Assembly: GCA_036571765.1 (NCBI GenBank)
Contig: BROE01000007.1
Coordinates: 11,523,264 to 11,587,263 of the forward strand
Source: Plecoglossus altivelis
Taxonomy: Eukaryota; Chordata; Actinopteri; Osmeriformes; Plecoglossidae
Length of the DNA stretch: 64,000 bases
Reading direction: 5' to 3'
Below are positions 24,401-35,776 of this stretch, in pieces (positions within the stretch are counted from its first letter, which is position 1; every line of letters starts with the position of its first letter). The position numbers and the translations under genes are program-made. The notes under the pieces are model-generated. The model worked only from the letters and a program-made list of their open reading frames with translations, was not told the DNA's origin and made no database searches.

Positions 24401-24770
24401 TTAGATATGACTGTGAGGACGCTAAAATGTGCAGGTTATCTTATCGTTCCAGGTGACAGTTTCTCAGATGTAAGATTGGCTGTAGATGTACTATTACGTA
24501 ATAATGACTCAATTTTTCGTTCCAGGAATCCTGATCGACAAAACAGGCAGATATTTTGTAGTCTTCTTTGCCTGCAGTGTCACAGTTGCCTCATCTGCCC
24601 TATTCCTCATGGTGTCCTTTTACTGCCTGGGCAAAAGAGACGCTGTGCCAAAGGGGCAGCTGTCAGGCAGGAGCGACCCACCAAAGCTTGCTGTTGATGT
24701 CGACACAGAGAAGTTCCAGCACGGTAGTGTGCCCACAGAGGGAGACAGAGACAAGGCCTCAAACTCCTAG
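21406..24770 (+). CDS. slc16a5: SLC16A5 / MCT6-like monocarboxylate-family transporter (4 exons, 526 aa)
   Basis: Major-facilitator plasma-membrane transporter of the SLC16 family; human MCT6 carries drugs such as bumetanide rather than classical lactate. Exons are 21406-21766, 22688-22831, 23104-23934 and 24526-24770, in frame with GT/AG junctions. A hydrophilic N-terminus of about 60 residues precedes the family signature APDGGWGWVV at the start of helix 1. Other conserved blocks are LVERFGCRATVMLGGVLSGLG, LGFCFSFQPAVTILGHYFVRRRAFANAMSSTG (written here only as landmarks around 23104-23200), GWRGSFLVLGA and a large cytosolic loop before LRYRVYTIGITWMMLGF. The C-terminal tail is hydrophilic and ends KASNS. 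A double ATG opens the ORF; the first is used. It lies between kctd2 and the TAP2-like gene, and the KCTD2-SLC16A5-ARMC7 linkage matches human 17q25. Assignment to MCT6 rather than another MCT rests on motifs plus this linkage. Confidence 0.88.
22858..22929. repeat. four-copy 18-bp tandem repeat
   Basis: Four near-identical copies of AGAGTGATTCATCTATGC lie in slc16a5 intron 2, starting 26 bases after the exon 2 donor. Confidence 0.95.
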
Positions 24771-26019
24771 ACACAAGACACGACCGAACTGTCGAGGTCA
24801 CTGTTCAACAGCCAAACACACTCACCAAAACACACAGAAGTGTACCTCGCACACTTGAATGGGATTGTACTGTACGTCATGTGCTGCTGTTCTTACTCAG
24901 ATGTTGAAGAAAATCCTAACATTTTGTCACGATTACAATGCCCGTGAAGCCATATCGTATAGATTGCATTATTTCTTTTTATCTGTTAAATTAGTGTAAA
25001 GGGGTTGATTAATGTTAAGACCATGTTGTGTAATTAAACATGAAATACTGTATTGATAAGATCAATGGTAATTTATTGATTTTACAGTATGCCATATACT
25101 GTTTGTAATCAAGCTATGTATTGCCTACTATAAATGAATGCTTTCTAGTACGATATATAAACTTTGTGCCTTGTTAAAGTTAAACTGTGACTAAAAGCAC
25201 AACTTGTGAGTGAGTTAATGACACAGGTGCCTTCAACTAGTATGCAACACAAAACATTTTCTATGTTTTTCAGGATATTTCGAAGTAGAAGAAGTATTTA
25301 TAGCGTAGCTATGATAAACACTGCATGATTGCAGTGTATTTCAAAGATAAGATGGACCTGACTGTGACCACATTCTTTCCAGGTGTGCAGAATTTCATGA
25401 TTTCTAGTAAACTGTAATAACATGACACTACTAAGTCGCCTACTGCGGTATAGAAAACCTGTACAGTGTCTGCTGAAGTATGACTGAAGCCAGTTTTATG
25501 TATTGTTTTGTCCAAAATATTATTCATCATAATCTTGTTACTTTTGATACTGTAGTGGGTATGATTCTTTTTCTCTCTTTTTTTTGTTGCAATGGGAGAT
25601 TTTATATTTTCTTCTTTTTTATTTTACTGTAGGGCAATGCTATGGCCAAAGCATATATTTTTCATATAAATTGATAATTTATATACATTGAATATAGGGA
25701 TTGATGACAGTATAATAAATGTACAATACATGCGTGTTCGTCTGTAGTTACTGATCGTGCTGAGCAGGTAATGTTTATGGTATTCATTGAAGGGTCACTG
25801 GTCATTGTTTCTGTCGCCGGGATCAAGAAGACTTCTTGCGGCAGCAAGTTGACAACCTAATACATTTGAACGTAAAACCTTAATGATACGTTCGTCAAAG
25901 CTGCCTAAACACGAAACGTGTGAAAAGTATTAAGCTTTGTAAAATATACATCGAACCCCACTCCATTCACACTACATATCCCAGAACTCGTGCAACGCTT
26001 ATGTTGATCTCGCTCAGCT
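24771..26019. other. slc16a5 3' UTR and intergenic DNA
   Basis: AT-rich and without a supported exon. An AATAAA at 25714-25719 is a likely slc16a5 polyA signal, which would give a 3' UTR of about 950 bases. The remainder leads into the TAP2-like promoter. Confidence 0.45.
25714..25719 (+). terminator. putative slc16a5 polyadenylation signal
   Basis: Canonical AATAAA, 944 bases past the stop, in an AT-rich stretch. Confidence 0.4.
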
Positions 26020-26033
26020 TGAAAGTGAAAGCA
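26020..26033 (+). promoter_or_regulatory. interferon-stimulated response element (ISRE) upstream of the TAP2-like gene
   Basis: GAAAGTGAAAGC is a perfect GAAANNGAAA core on the coding strand, about 285 bases upstream of the ATG. It lies just upstream of a probable 5' noncoding exon that ends at a donor near 26074, with its acceptor at 26273-26274. TAP genes are established interferon targets, so position and motif agree. Activity is inferred. Confidence 0.7.
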
Positions 26034-26275
26034 AAACAAAGAATAGTTTTGGAGTGTACGTTTCAAACGGAAAGGTAGGATTATAGATTCATAATTCATG
26101 AACCCTTTATAATGTACATATCGGAAGGCAACGTATGCATATGATCTTGAATGAACCCGATAGTTCAGTGATAGATTTAGGACCAGGAAATTGCAACTGT
26201 CGTTTACGTGGTCTAAAACATTGGCATAGTTCTGGTCTCTAAGCTCATGCATGTAATGTTTCTGTTTTCTCTAGG

Positions 26276-26290
26276 ATGAACATGGACTAA
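26276..26290 (+). other. four-codon upstream ORF in the TAP2-like leader
   Basis: ATG-AAC-ATG-GAC-TAA begins two bases after the probable leader-intron acceptor. It terminates 26 bases before the main ATG at 26317. Confidence 0.6.
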
Positions 26291-26316
26291 TACCTGTCTA
26301 TATTTACCTATTAGTA

Positions 26317-29300
26317 ATGGCTTCGGTCAGAACTTGGGGGTTATTAATTCTCTGTGACCTGGCTCTCTGGGTTATATTCTGGATTTGGTTAGTGTTGTTA
26401 AGGTTTTCAAGCTCCGGAGGACTCCTAGGTTTGTGGGTTTTAGGAGCCGTACGGTGGATATGTCTGTACTCGCTTACTCTGCTATACGCCAATGGAAAGC
26501 CCCAGCCAGCGTTGTGTAGGTGGGTGACAGTGCTGTGCCTTTTGCCTCCTGTGTTTGAGACGGGACGCAAGTGTGTGATATCAGGATCTACGTCAGACAC
26601 GCATGGTCTGATTACCGAACCCAGCATGGTACTGCTGTCACTGCTCTCCTCTTCCGTGGCCTGTCTGGCATGGGAGGCCATTTTTCCTGATAGTGGGACA
26701 CGAAAAGAATCTAAATCCAGGGTGATGTTAATGAATGTGGTGAGATACTGCAGACCTGATGCTTTGCACCTGACTGCAGCATTTTCCTTCCTGATCTTTG
26801 GAGTAATAAGTGAGTATTGACCTCATAGTCATACCGTGTATGATGTGGTTCAAGTCAGCGTAATTGTCTGTACTTCTGAAATGGGAGTTGAGCAATTACT
26901 TAAATTTGTTTTACAGGCGATACGTTCATCCCGTATTACCAAGGCAAAGTGATCGATATGCTGAGAGATCAGCATCAACATCATGACAGCTTTAGTTACG
27001 CCATTGGAGGCCTCGCGCTGGTCTCACTCGGAAGGTAAGCAACGTCCGTCCGCCTTCAATCAACATTAATCAGTGATAACAGTGTTCTGAGTCGTCTGTA
27101 CTGAGACATCGTTCTTCACCAGCTGGGCTTGTTTATTCTCTGTCCAGCTCACTGTTCTCGGGTCTGCGAGGCGGCATGTTCATGGTTAGCCTGTGCAGAC
27201 TGAACTTAAGAATGAAACACATATTTTTCGGCAACCTGTTGCTACAGGACATTCTCTTCTTTGAGGAGAACAAGCCAGGTGAGAGGGACAGAGAAATTGT
27301 CATCATTACGTTTGTGTTTGTGGTGACGAGTCAGAAGGTCAGAGGAAATATCTGTCCCCCGTCCTCCCTGGTCAATGACACTCGTTCGTCCGCTCTTCTT
27401 TCATCCGGTACCAAGGTACCCTGTCCTCCCGCTTAGCTTCTGACGTGGATAAAATGGGTCGCTCTGTGGCACTGAACGCCAACGTGCTGGTACGCAGCAT
27501 GGTAAAGACAGGCCTCATGCTGGTGTTGATGCTGGGTCTGTCCTGGGAGCTCACCTTTCTTACCTGTGTGGAGATGCCCTTCCTGGCCTTCCTGCAGAAC
27601 ACCTACAACACGTACGTGGAGGTAAAGATACAAGGACTCAGTTCTGAGTTCAACTGAAGTCCAACTGTCGCTGTTTTTCTAACGGCAAATAACTGCACAT
27701 TTTGCATACTCTCCTAATAAGTACAAAAGTAAATTGTGTTTTGATGTCATTTGCGCAATACAACCCCTAGCGGAAAAAGGCTATACTTTAATCTAAATGT
27801 GCTTAATGCAGTACATGTTCACTATATTTATGTTTTTCTGCACAATTGGAAGTGTGCCTAAAATGGACTGATTTCACATACGTTTCACAACTTGTATATT
27901 TTTACTTACAATATATGTTATGGAAACAAATACTATATAAATGAATATGTTCTGACCTGGGGAAAGGACCTGAAAAGCCAGATACAGGACTGTCAGGCCC
28001 AAACCAAAGAACTGGCCTTCCAGACCATCAGGGCGGTGAAGACAGTCCGCACCTTCAGGGCAGAGGAAAAGGAACTGCAAAGATACAACAAAGCACTGGA
28101 CCAGATATTCATGGTCCAGACACGCAAGGGGATCTTCAGTGCGGGTCACCTCTTAGCAAGAAGGGTAAGCTGACAATCACATCTGAGTTTATATAAAAAG
28201 GTAGCTTACCTATTATTCCTGCTGGGAATGTCAGTGTAATTCAAGTTCTTGGTTCAGGCTCATCTCCAGAACGAATTAATGGGTTGGAGTTTGTTTCACA
28301 AGGGGGGCATGCATTTACAAAGCCTGTATGAGAATCAGAATAAGACAATAGACGAAATTATGTATGGGGGGGGTTTACTTGGTTAGAAAAACGTTTCCTC
28401 CATTAAGATAATAAGTAGTGACTATGGAAGTGAGTTAATAATTTCATCCAGATCAGGACTTACATAATGCACACGGCTGTCATTGTCACGTGAAAGCTCC
28501 CTCTTCTGTCACTGTCTTCACAGGTGATTACTGTTGGAATCAAAGTGGCCATGCTGTGGCAGGGTCGTAGACTGATTTCCTCGGGCCAGTTGAGCATCGG
28601 TAGCCTGATCACATTTGTACTCTACCAGAAACCCATGGCAACCAACATGAGGGTAATAGCATGAGCTATGAGCGCGTATACTGACAGGCTCTTGTCGAGA
28701 ACTGCTTTGAGGACACATTGTGATGTTCTCTGCATGTTGTCAGGAAATCCTGTTTGGCTTTGGGGAGATGGTGAACACTCTTGGGGTGACAGCCAAGGTC
28801 TTGCAGTTACTGGACAGAAAACCGAAGCAGCGGAAAGCAGGAGACTTGACTCCTGCAAAGCTCGAGGGGAGACTTGATTTCCACAATGTCACCTTGTTCT
28901 ACCCCTCACGGCCTGACGAACCTGTACTAAAGGTATCCATTCAAAGAAAACAGACATATGAACCCATCAACACTCAAGACATGACAGCATCATCGTTTGA
29001 AATAGTTTATGAATGAAATCAACGACATGAAGAAAGGATATACCCTCTCTGGATCGTCTGTCTGGGTGATGTTTGACTTCCTGACTTGTTTGATAGTCTG
29101 TGACCTTGGAGCTGCATCCGGGGAAGATGACAGCGCTGGTGGGGCCCTCTGGAGGTGGGAAGACTTCCTGTGTCAGTCTGCTGAAGCGCTTCTACGAGCC
29201 GCAGCAGGGGCAGGTGCTGCTAGACGGGCAGCCCCTACACTGCTACCAGCATCAATACCTGCACAGAAAGGTGTGTTAGGGGGCCAAACACCTGAGCACT

Positions 29301-30502
29301 TTAATATGCTTTTACATGTCGGACTGCTGCATCTTTCATTTGTGTGAACTCTGCTCTCGACGTTTCGAGTCATAGATTTTTTTTTCAACACATTTCCACC
29401 ATTGTAAGTATATTACACATAACAGATATTTTCCTAGGACAAAGGCCTTAGAAAATATACTCTCATAGTTTGTTTGGAGTTGCCATATGGTATGGTGCTG
29501 TTGTCAGATCAAACAAGCTGACTCCATCCCTCCCTGACGCAGATGGCCTTGGTGTCTCAGGATCCTGTGCTTTTCTCTGGGTCTGTGAGACACAACATAC
29601 AGTACGGCCTGCATGGATGCACCCTGGAGAAGGTGATAGAAGCTGCCAAGAAAGCTGGCGCACATGACTTTATATGTGACCTGAATGATGGTTATGATAC
29701 AGGTATGGGAGTGGTTTGTCAAGTCAAATTATTGCCTTTCTGCAACCAGTCAAGCTCACGTTAAAATGTACTGTATCTTTTAGCGCCTAAATGAGAGCCT
29801 AGATAGAGTACCTTTTAACATTAACTTGACTGTCTACATTTTAGGCAGTCTTTTGGGTTATGTTTCATAGAAAGGATCTACTTATTTTCTGAATGTAATT
29901 TGTCTCTGATCTGTCTTGGGTTTTTTTAGTCTGTTTTAGAAGTAAAGAGTCAGAATGCTTTGTGTGTGTCTCAGATGTAGGAGAGTGCGGGGGAAAGCTG
30001 TCTTCAGGACAGAAGCAGTGTCTTGCCATAGCCAGGGCTCTGGTCAGAGACCCACAGGTCCTTCTCTTGGATGAGGCCACCAGCAACCTTGACGTCAACA
30101 TGCAGCATGCGGTATACAACCACCTCTACAGCACAACCATATTTCAGAGATGTTACAACCAATAGAAAAATTGTGCTTTAAACGTTACTGCAACTGTAGG
30201 TTCAGATCACCAACGAAAAAGACTAAATACTGCACGGTCACGGTTTTGACCCTTAGTGGCAATGCAGCAACGCAGGAATGTATTAATAAGTGTCATTGTC
30301 TGGTTCATCGCAGATCCAGAAGGTTCTGGTGGGTTCTCGGGGTCAGACAGTGCTGGTGGTGGCCCACCGGCTGCAGACTGTTGAGAAGGCAGACCACATC
30401 GTCTTTGTAGAGGACGGTCGTGTGGTGGAGCAGGGCACACACCAACAGCTCATGGACAGGAAGGGTCGCTACCATCGGCTCAAGGAAGAACTCTTCACTT
30501 AG
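26317..30502 (+). CDS. tap2t: TAP2-type antigen peptide transporter subunit (11 exons, 707 aa)
   Basis: ABC half-transporter of the endoplasmic reticulum; TAP1/TAP2 move cytosolic peptides into the ER lumen for MHC class I loading. Exons are 26317-26809, 26917-27034, 27148-27278, 27416-27621, 27967-28164, 28524-28652, 28744-28932, 29097-29270, 29543-29702, 29975-30111 and 30314-30502. Exon 1 encodes an N-terminal TMD0 with several hydrophobic helices, as in TAP2. The core transmembrane domain follows (SSRLASDVDKMGRSVALNAN, TVRTFRAEEKEL). The nucleotide-binding domain has Walker A GPSGGGKT (about residues 504-511), Q-loop Q552, signature LSSGQKQ (608-614), Walker B LLLDEAT with Glu 633, D-loop SNLD and switch His 663, so all catalytic elements are present. 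Gene order and length match TAP2 (human 686 aa). The teleost-specific symbol is suggested by the non-MHC location but is less certain than the TAP2 family call. Confidence 0.85.
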
Positions 30503-31144
30503 CAGCGGAAAGATTCAGCTGTCTGTTCCCAGGCATACAGCTGTCAAGGACTTCTGTCATCTGTAGAAAGTCAACCAACATAGAAGCTTTGTTATGTTGG
30601 AGTCTAAGAGGAAAATTGTACATGCCCAACCCATTTGTCATCTGTAGGAGTTGTGTACATTCTGTACATTCTTTGGCCTGGTATGGATTCAAAGCCTTAT
30701 TATAATTTAGGGAATATGTGTTGTGTCTGTGCTCAACTTTGCCGTCTATAAAACTGAAATGTACAGTATTGTGTTGTAACTATGTCTTAGTGTATTGTTT
30801 TCCTAAATAAAGAATACAATTGAAATTAAGGGCAACACGTGAACTTTTACAGGCAAAAGTTGCGCACGCAGCGCATCCTAGTTGAAAAGTGTCGTTAGCA
30901 GGTCATCATGACATAGTTCAAGGTTCATTTAGGTTCTAACCATCCACTGGATGACGATTGATACATTGACGGCGCGAGCTGTCTTTTTATAAGAAACCGT
31001 TGAGTGGGTGGTTTATCAGATTTCCTACTCCAACCAGTTGCAGACAAGAATTTACTTTCAATTCAACTATGCATTGTTGACGTTGGTGTTGTCGATAGTT
31101 TATTATTATTTTTTAAAGTGGTTAAGCTTCCAAGAGATATAAGC
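30503..31144 (+). other. TAP2-like 3' UTR and acsf2 upstream region
   Basis: The polyA signal AATAAA is at 30806-30811, 304 bases after the stop. The remaining ~330 bases up to the acsf2 ATG presumably hold the acsf2 promoter and leader. No further gene is seen. Confidence 0.6.
30806..30811 (+). terminator. putative TAP2-like polyadenylation signal
   Basis: Canonical AATAAA 304 bases past the stop codon, followed by AT-rich sequence. Confidence 0.65.
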
Positions 31145-34100
31145 ATGCTGTCCCGGATATTTTTTGGCTCACAATCTCTGCGGTCCAATGTATTTCGTTC
31201 ACCGCAAGTGATAGTTTTGCGAATAGCACGGTAAGTCTTTCGCTTTTCAGAGCAGGGTAGTTGGTGAGTAAACAAAAAACAGCCGAGGCTTTTCCCGAAT
31301 ACACAAATGAGTCGACAATGCGTCGACTGACCACTTGCTTTCTGAATCATTCTGCAAGGGTACACTGAAATTAACCGAACGAGCTTAAATATTTATGAAA
31401 AAGTTGGTGAAATCCAGTGTATAGAAAGTTAAAATATTCATTAAAACAGTGATGGCGTCGGTTATGCATAACATGCTGTTTTTCATTTAGCTTTTGTGTG
31501 CTGAGATGTTGCAGTATCTCTATAAATACACATTTCATTTAGTTTTAGTGTGTGCTGAAATGTTGCAGTATTTCAACAAAAAAAAACATTTATTTGATAT
31601 TTTGGAGGGATGAAAAGCTAAAGGACATTCCAGCCCAATCTTGAAGTGTTTCCCTTGTTCGGTAACTTCTTCAACCCCTCCTCCGTCAAACCTTTGGACA
31701 ATAGTTTTCCAGTGGTGTAGAAAACTGATATATGCGCTGGAAAACTACTTTTCAAAGGTTTGACGGAGGAGGGTTTGAAGAAGTTACCGTTATATATATA
31801 CGTATATATACAAATACGTATTTTTTTTTAAATCATCAAACCCATGCTTTCTCGGACTTAGACTGTGGCTTCTTTGCTGTTCATATAAAACCGGACAAGA
31901 TCCAGTCTTAGGCTTTAAGACATGCGTACTCTGACTGCTCTGTCATCATTAAATAACCTCTGTCGATCTCTGTTGTAGCGGAATTCATGTGGACAGTCCT
32001 CCCACCACCCCCTCTCTGACCACTAGCTATGCTCACGGAACCTCCTCCACCTCCCTGCTCTCCAGCACGGTAGCTGGTGCTCTGCAAGCGACGGTGGAAC
32101 GCTGTCCGGACAGAGAAGCTGTCGTATTCCTTAAGGGTGGGATCAGGAAGACATTTGCACAGCTACAGCATGATGTGAGTGGTCACTGTCTTTCCTCTGT
32201 GGTCGGATAAAGGCTATATCAAATTGCACTACAGTGAGGACTATCGTAACTGTATGAGTTGTGATGCCACATTGATTCAGTCATATAACAAGGTATGTAT
32301 AAAGACCCGTATGTCCAGAGAAGATGGCAAGCCAAGCGTCTGATGCAATATGTGGTGACAGTATCTGTAATGACTTCACTCCATTCATACCAGGGCAGGG
32401 TTAAACATTTACAACGTAGCGAGATAAAAATGTATCAGTTGTCCTTCCCATTCGCAAACACTGAGCACCAACAAATACAGTGGCTGTTGGTAGGACTAAC
32501 TCATTAGTTTGGAAGGACATAATGCTATGATTTGACTTCTCACTATCATCTCTTGGTAAAAGAGAAAGACTCTAGATGAATAAAAAGTTTCAAAGTCGAA
32601 GACCAGCTGTCCCAGATTGTGCATGTTATGGAATAACAACATTGACAGTGACATGTTGTTGACATGCACAGCTTTGCTAACATCTGTGCCTTCGTTCCAT
32701 CGCCCTCAGGTTGACCAGGCAGCTGCAGGACTGTTGGCCTTGGGACTCAAGAAGGGGGATAGAATGGGCATATGGGCACCCAACATATACGAGTGGGTGC
32801 TATTCCAGTTTGCTACAGCCAAGGCTGGCATCATACTGGTGAGTGTCTAAGGCACAGCAGAGGGGACATTTAAGATATTGAAATTAAATGTTTTATTGTG
32901 GAATGTATCAAATCTTTCTTCTGCTTTGACTGTCACCACTACAGATATCAGTGAATCCAGCGTACCAGGTACAAGAAGTGGAGTTTGCATTAAGAAAGGT
33001 GGGTCATTTCAAAAGGATCCCATTGATCTACTCCGTTCTCCTTTGTGAAGCTTTGCTTGAGCCCCTTATCATGATAACCTGCATGATAGATAATATCAAC
33101 CATCAAGGTAAGGTAAGGTAATACTCTCCATGATGCTGTATCATGGGTGTAATGCTCTCTACGATGTTAATCCATAGGTGGGGTGCCATGCAATCCTGTG
33201 CCCAACCCAGTTTAAGACTCAAAAGTACTGTGACATGTTGAGACAGATCTGTCCGGAGATTGAGTCTGCCAGTCCTGGAGCCATAAAGAGTGCTAAGTAT
33301 GACCACTATGCATGATATGCAGGATTAGTACGTGAAAGAAGTATAACTTTCTCTGTCTCCATCCTTCGTAACTCCCATTGTTAAATATACCGTAATTATT
33401 TTCACCAATTCACCGCCCTTTTCCTAATCCTGAGATCTGATCCGCTCCTCCCTTTCAGGCTCCCAGACCTCCGCATTGTTATTACAACAGACAGCCAACA
33501 GCCAGGCATGTTTAGTTTGAGCGATGTGATGCAAGCTGGGAGCAGCAAGTATGTTCAGGAGCTACAGGAACTTCAGAAGAAACTATTATGCGACGATCCA
33601 ATCAACATACAGTTTACATCGGTACCGCCGACAATTCTCTGTTCCTCTTGTTTGGCCTTGTGTTTGATTGTTATCCCACAAATATTTGTCTTCAGAAAAC
33701 CAAGACACACTGTCAACTCTCTCACGATTATATCTGTTGTCAGGGCACAACCGGGTCTCCTAAGGGTGCTACGCTGTCTCATCACAACATCGTCAACAAC
33801 GCCTACATGATTGGCAAACGCGTGGGCTACGATTGGAGGGTGAGCAAGTACACATAGGCGGGTGGATATCAGATCTCTGCGTTTTCTTTGCGTTACACGT
33901 TTTTCGTTTCCGGTCTCTGATCTCTCTGGAACCTCCCCTAGCCTGACGTGCGCGTGTGCCTACCAGTGCCCCTGTACCACTGCTTTGGTTCCGTGGGTGG
34001 GGGCATGTGCTTGGCTGTGCACGGTGCCACCCTCGTCTTCCCCTCGCCCGGGTACGACGGGCATGCCAACCTGATCGCGATGGAGAGCGAAAGGTAGCCC

Positions 34101-35714
34101 AACCGGTATCGATGCATTCGCTGCACAACAAAGTAGTACAGCGAACGTTGCATTGAAACTTTTATGGCTTTATTGTGCAAGTACTGTTGTTGATAGATAT
34201 TGTTTTATGTTGCGTTTAGGTGTACTTTTATATACGGCACGCCTACTATGTATATTGACATGCTGGGAAATCCTAACTTGGCCAAGTTTGACTTGTCTTC
34301 GGTGGAGGCAGGTGAGGGAGTATTTCACTTCATTCTGATTCATTTTCACTTCATTTTCAGCTTGTGCACCCCGGTCTGTTTTAGCTGATTGATTGATTGT
34401 GATCAATAACTGATGTCATGGGTTGGTTATACATTACAGGTATTGTGGCTGGTTCACCTTGCCCCCCTGAAGTGGCAAAGAAGGTCATATCTACTATGGG
34501 TATAAAGCATTTAACAGTAAGTTACTGAAAACGTAAGTAATGAAGTTTGCAGGAGAAACTGTCCTGGAATTGTCACTGAAACTCAAACTAGGAATATCAT
34601 TGGTTCATCACTGTTGATGTCATAATCGTGATCGCTTGAAGGAGACTCGTTTGAAGAGGATCATCCTCGCAGATCCGTACTCTCACAAGCATGAAGACAA
34701 TCCTTATTCTCATGGTTTCTCCCAGGGTTAGATTCTGGTACCAGACCTCTTGTTTAGCCAGGCTCTGACAGGAGGTACACCTGGGGCAGAGCTTCTCTTA
34801 GACTTGCTCGGTCTGTGACCAACTTATGCAAAGTCTGCTAAGATTGTAAACACTTAAACAGTTAAACATTAAACTGGACAAATGAACTCACTCACCACAT
34901 TGTATCCCAGTTGATCTTGCTGCCCGCGTTCTGTATTTTGTAAGGAAACGTTCCCTCACATTGCAACAGAGAAGAAGTCGACTGCTTTCTTTTTGGTTTT
35001 TGTTTATTGGAGGTGAGAATCACTCCCAAATGTCGAGATTAGTATACGAGCCGTCTGTAAGTGTAGAGCATTATGGACAGTCCCAGAGTTTGGAAACTGC
35101 TAACTTATAATAGCTAATCCTTAGATTTGATTTGAAGTTATTCCTTCATGTGGTTCTCGGCATTCGCCATAATCAGGAAATCTGAAATATAACAACATTT
35201 TTTACAGTACATTGAGAAACAAATCATTGCTTTAGCAACGGATATTTAAAAAGGCAAAGATCCTACTGAACCATGTTTCAGATGATCATGATTAAACAAG
35301 CTGTGCCACCCTGTCCAATCCCAATGTGATTGAGTCAAGTGTTTCCCACAAGTCCCATTGGAATACTGGGGTAGGTTTAACACGTATCAAAAATCTAAAT
35401 TGAAACAGATATATATATATAACTGTAAAGAAAGTCTCTTATTTATATTGACCTATCAATAATGCTCACATTTGAAAAACGTGTCATTGTCTTTAGTCAG
35501 TCCTCAGCCGCCTGCGTTGTGAGGTGTTTATCTTTGGACAGAGTTTGTGAAGTGAGGTCAAGTCAAGGTACGTCTGAGTAACCTTTTTAGTCACGTTTCC
35601 TTCAAGATATTTTCACACGGTCTCTCCGAAATCCCACTGGCAAATTTGAGGCACGACAAGCAGTAAAATGACCCACAATAAATAAAGGGAGCTCTGTCAA
35701 AGATTCCATATTAG

Positions 35715-35776
<62 letters not shown>

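Noticed and set aside
25908..25930. A second interferon or STAT motif (CACGAAACGTGTGAAAAG) upstream of the TAP2-like gene
   Set aside because: The GAAA blocks are not spaced as in GAAANNGAAA, and no TTCNNNGAA is present.
25905..26681. Minus-strand open frames across the TAP2-like promoter and exon 1
   Set aside because: No splice structure or homology. They overlap the promoter and the antisense of a well-supported exon.
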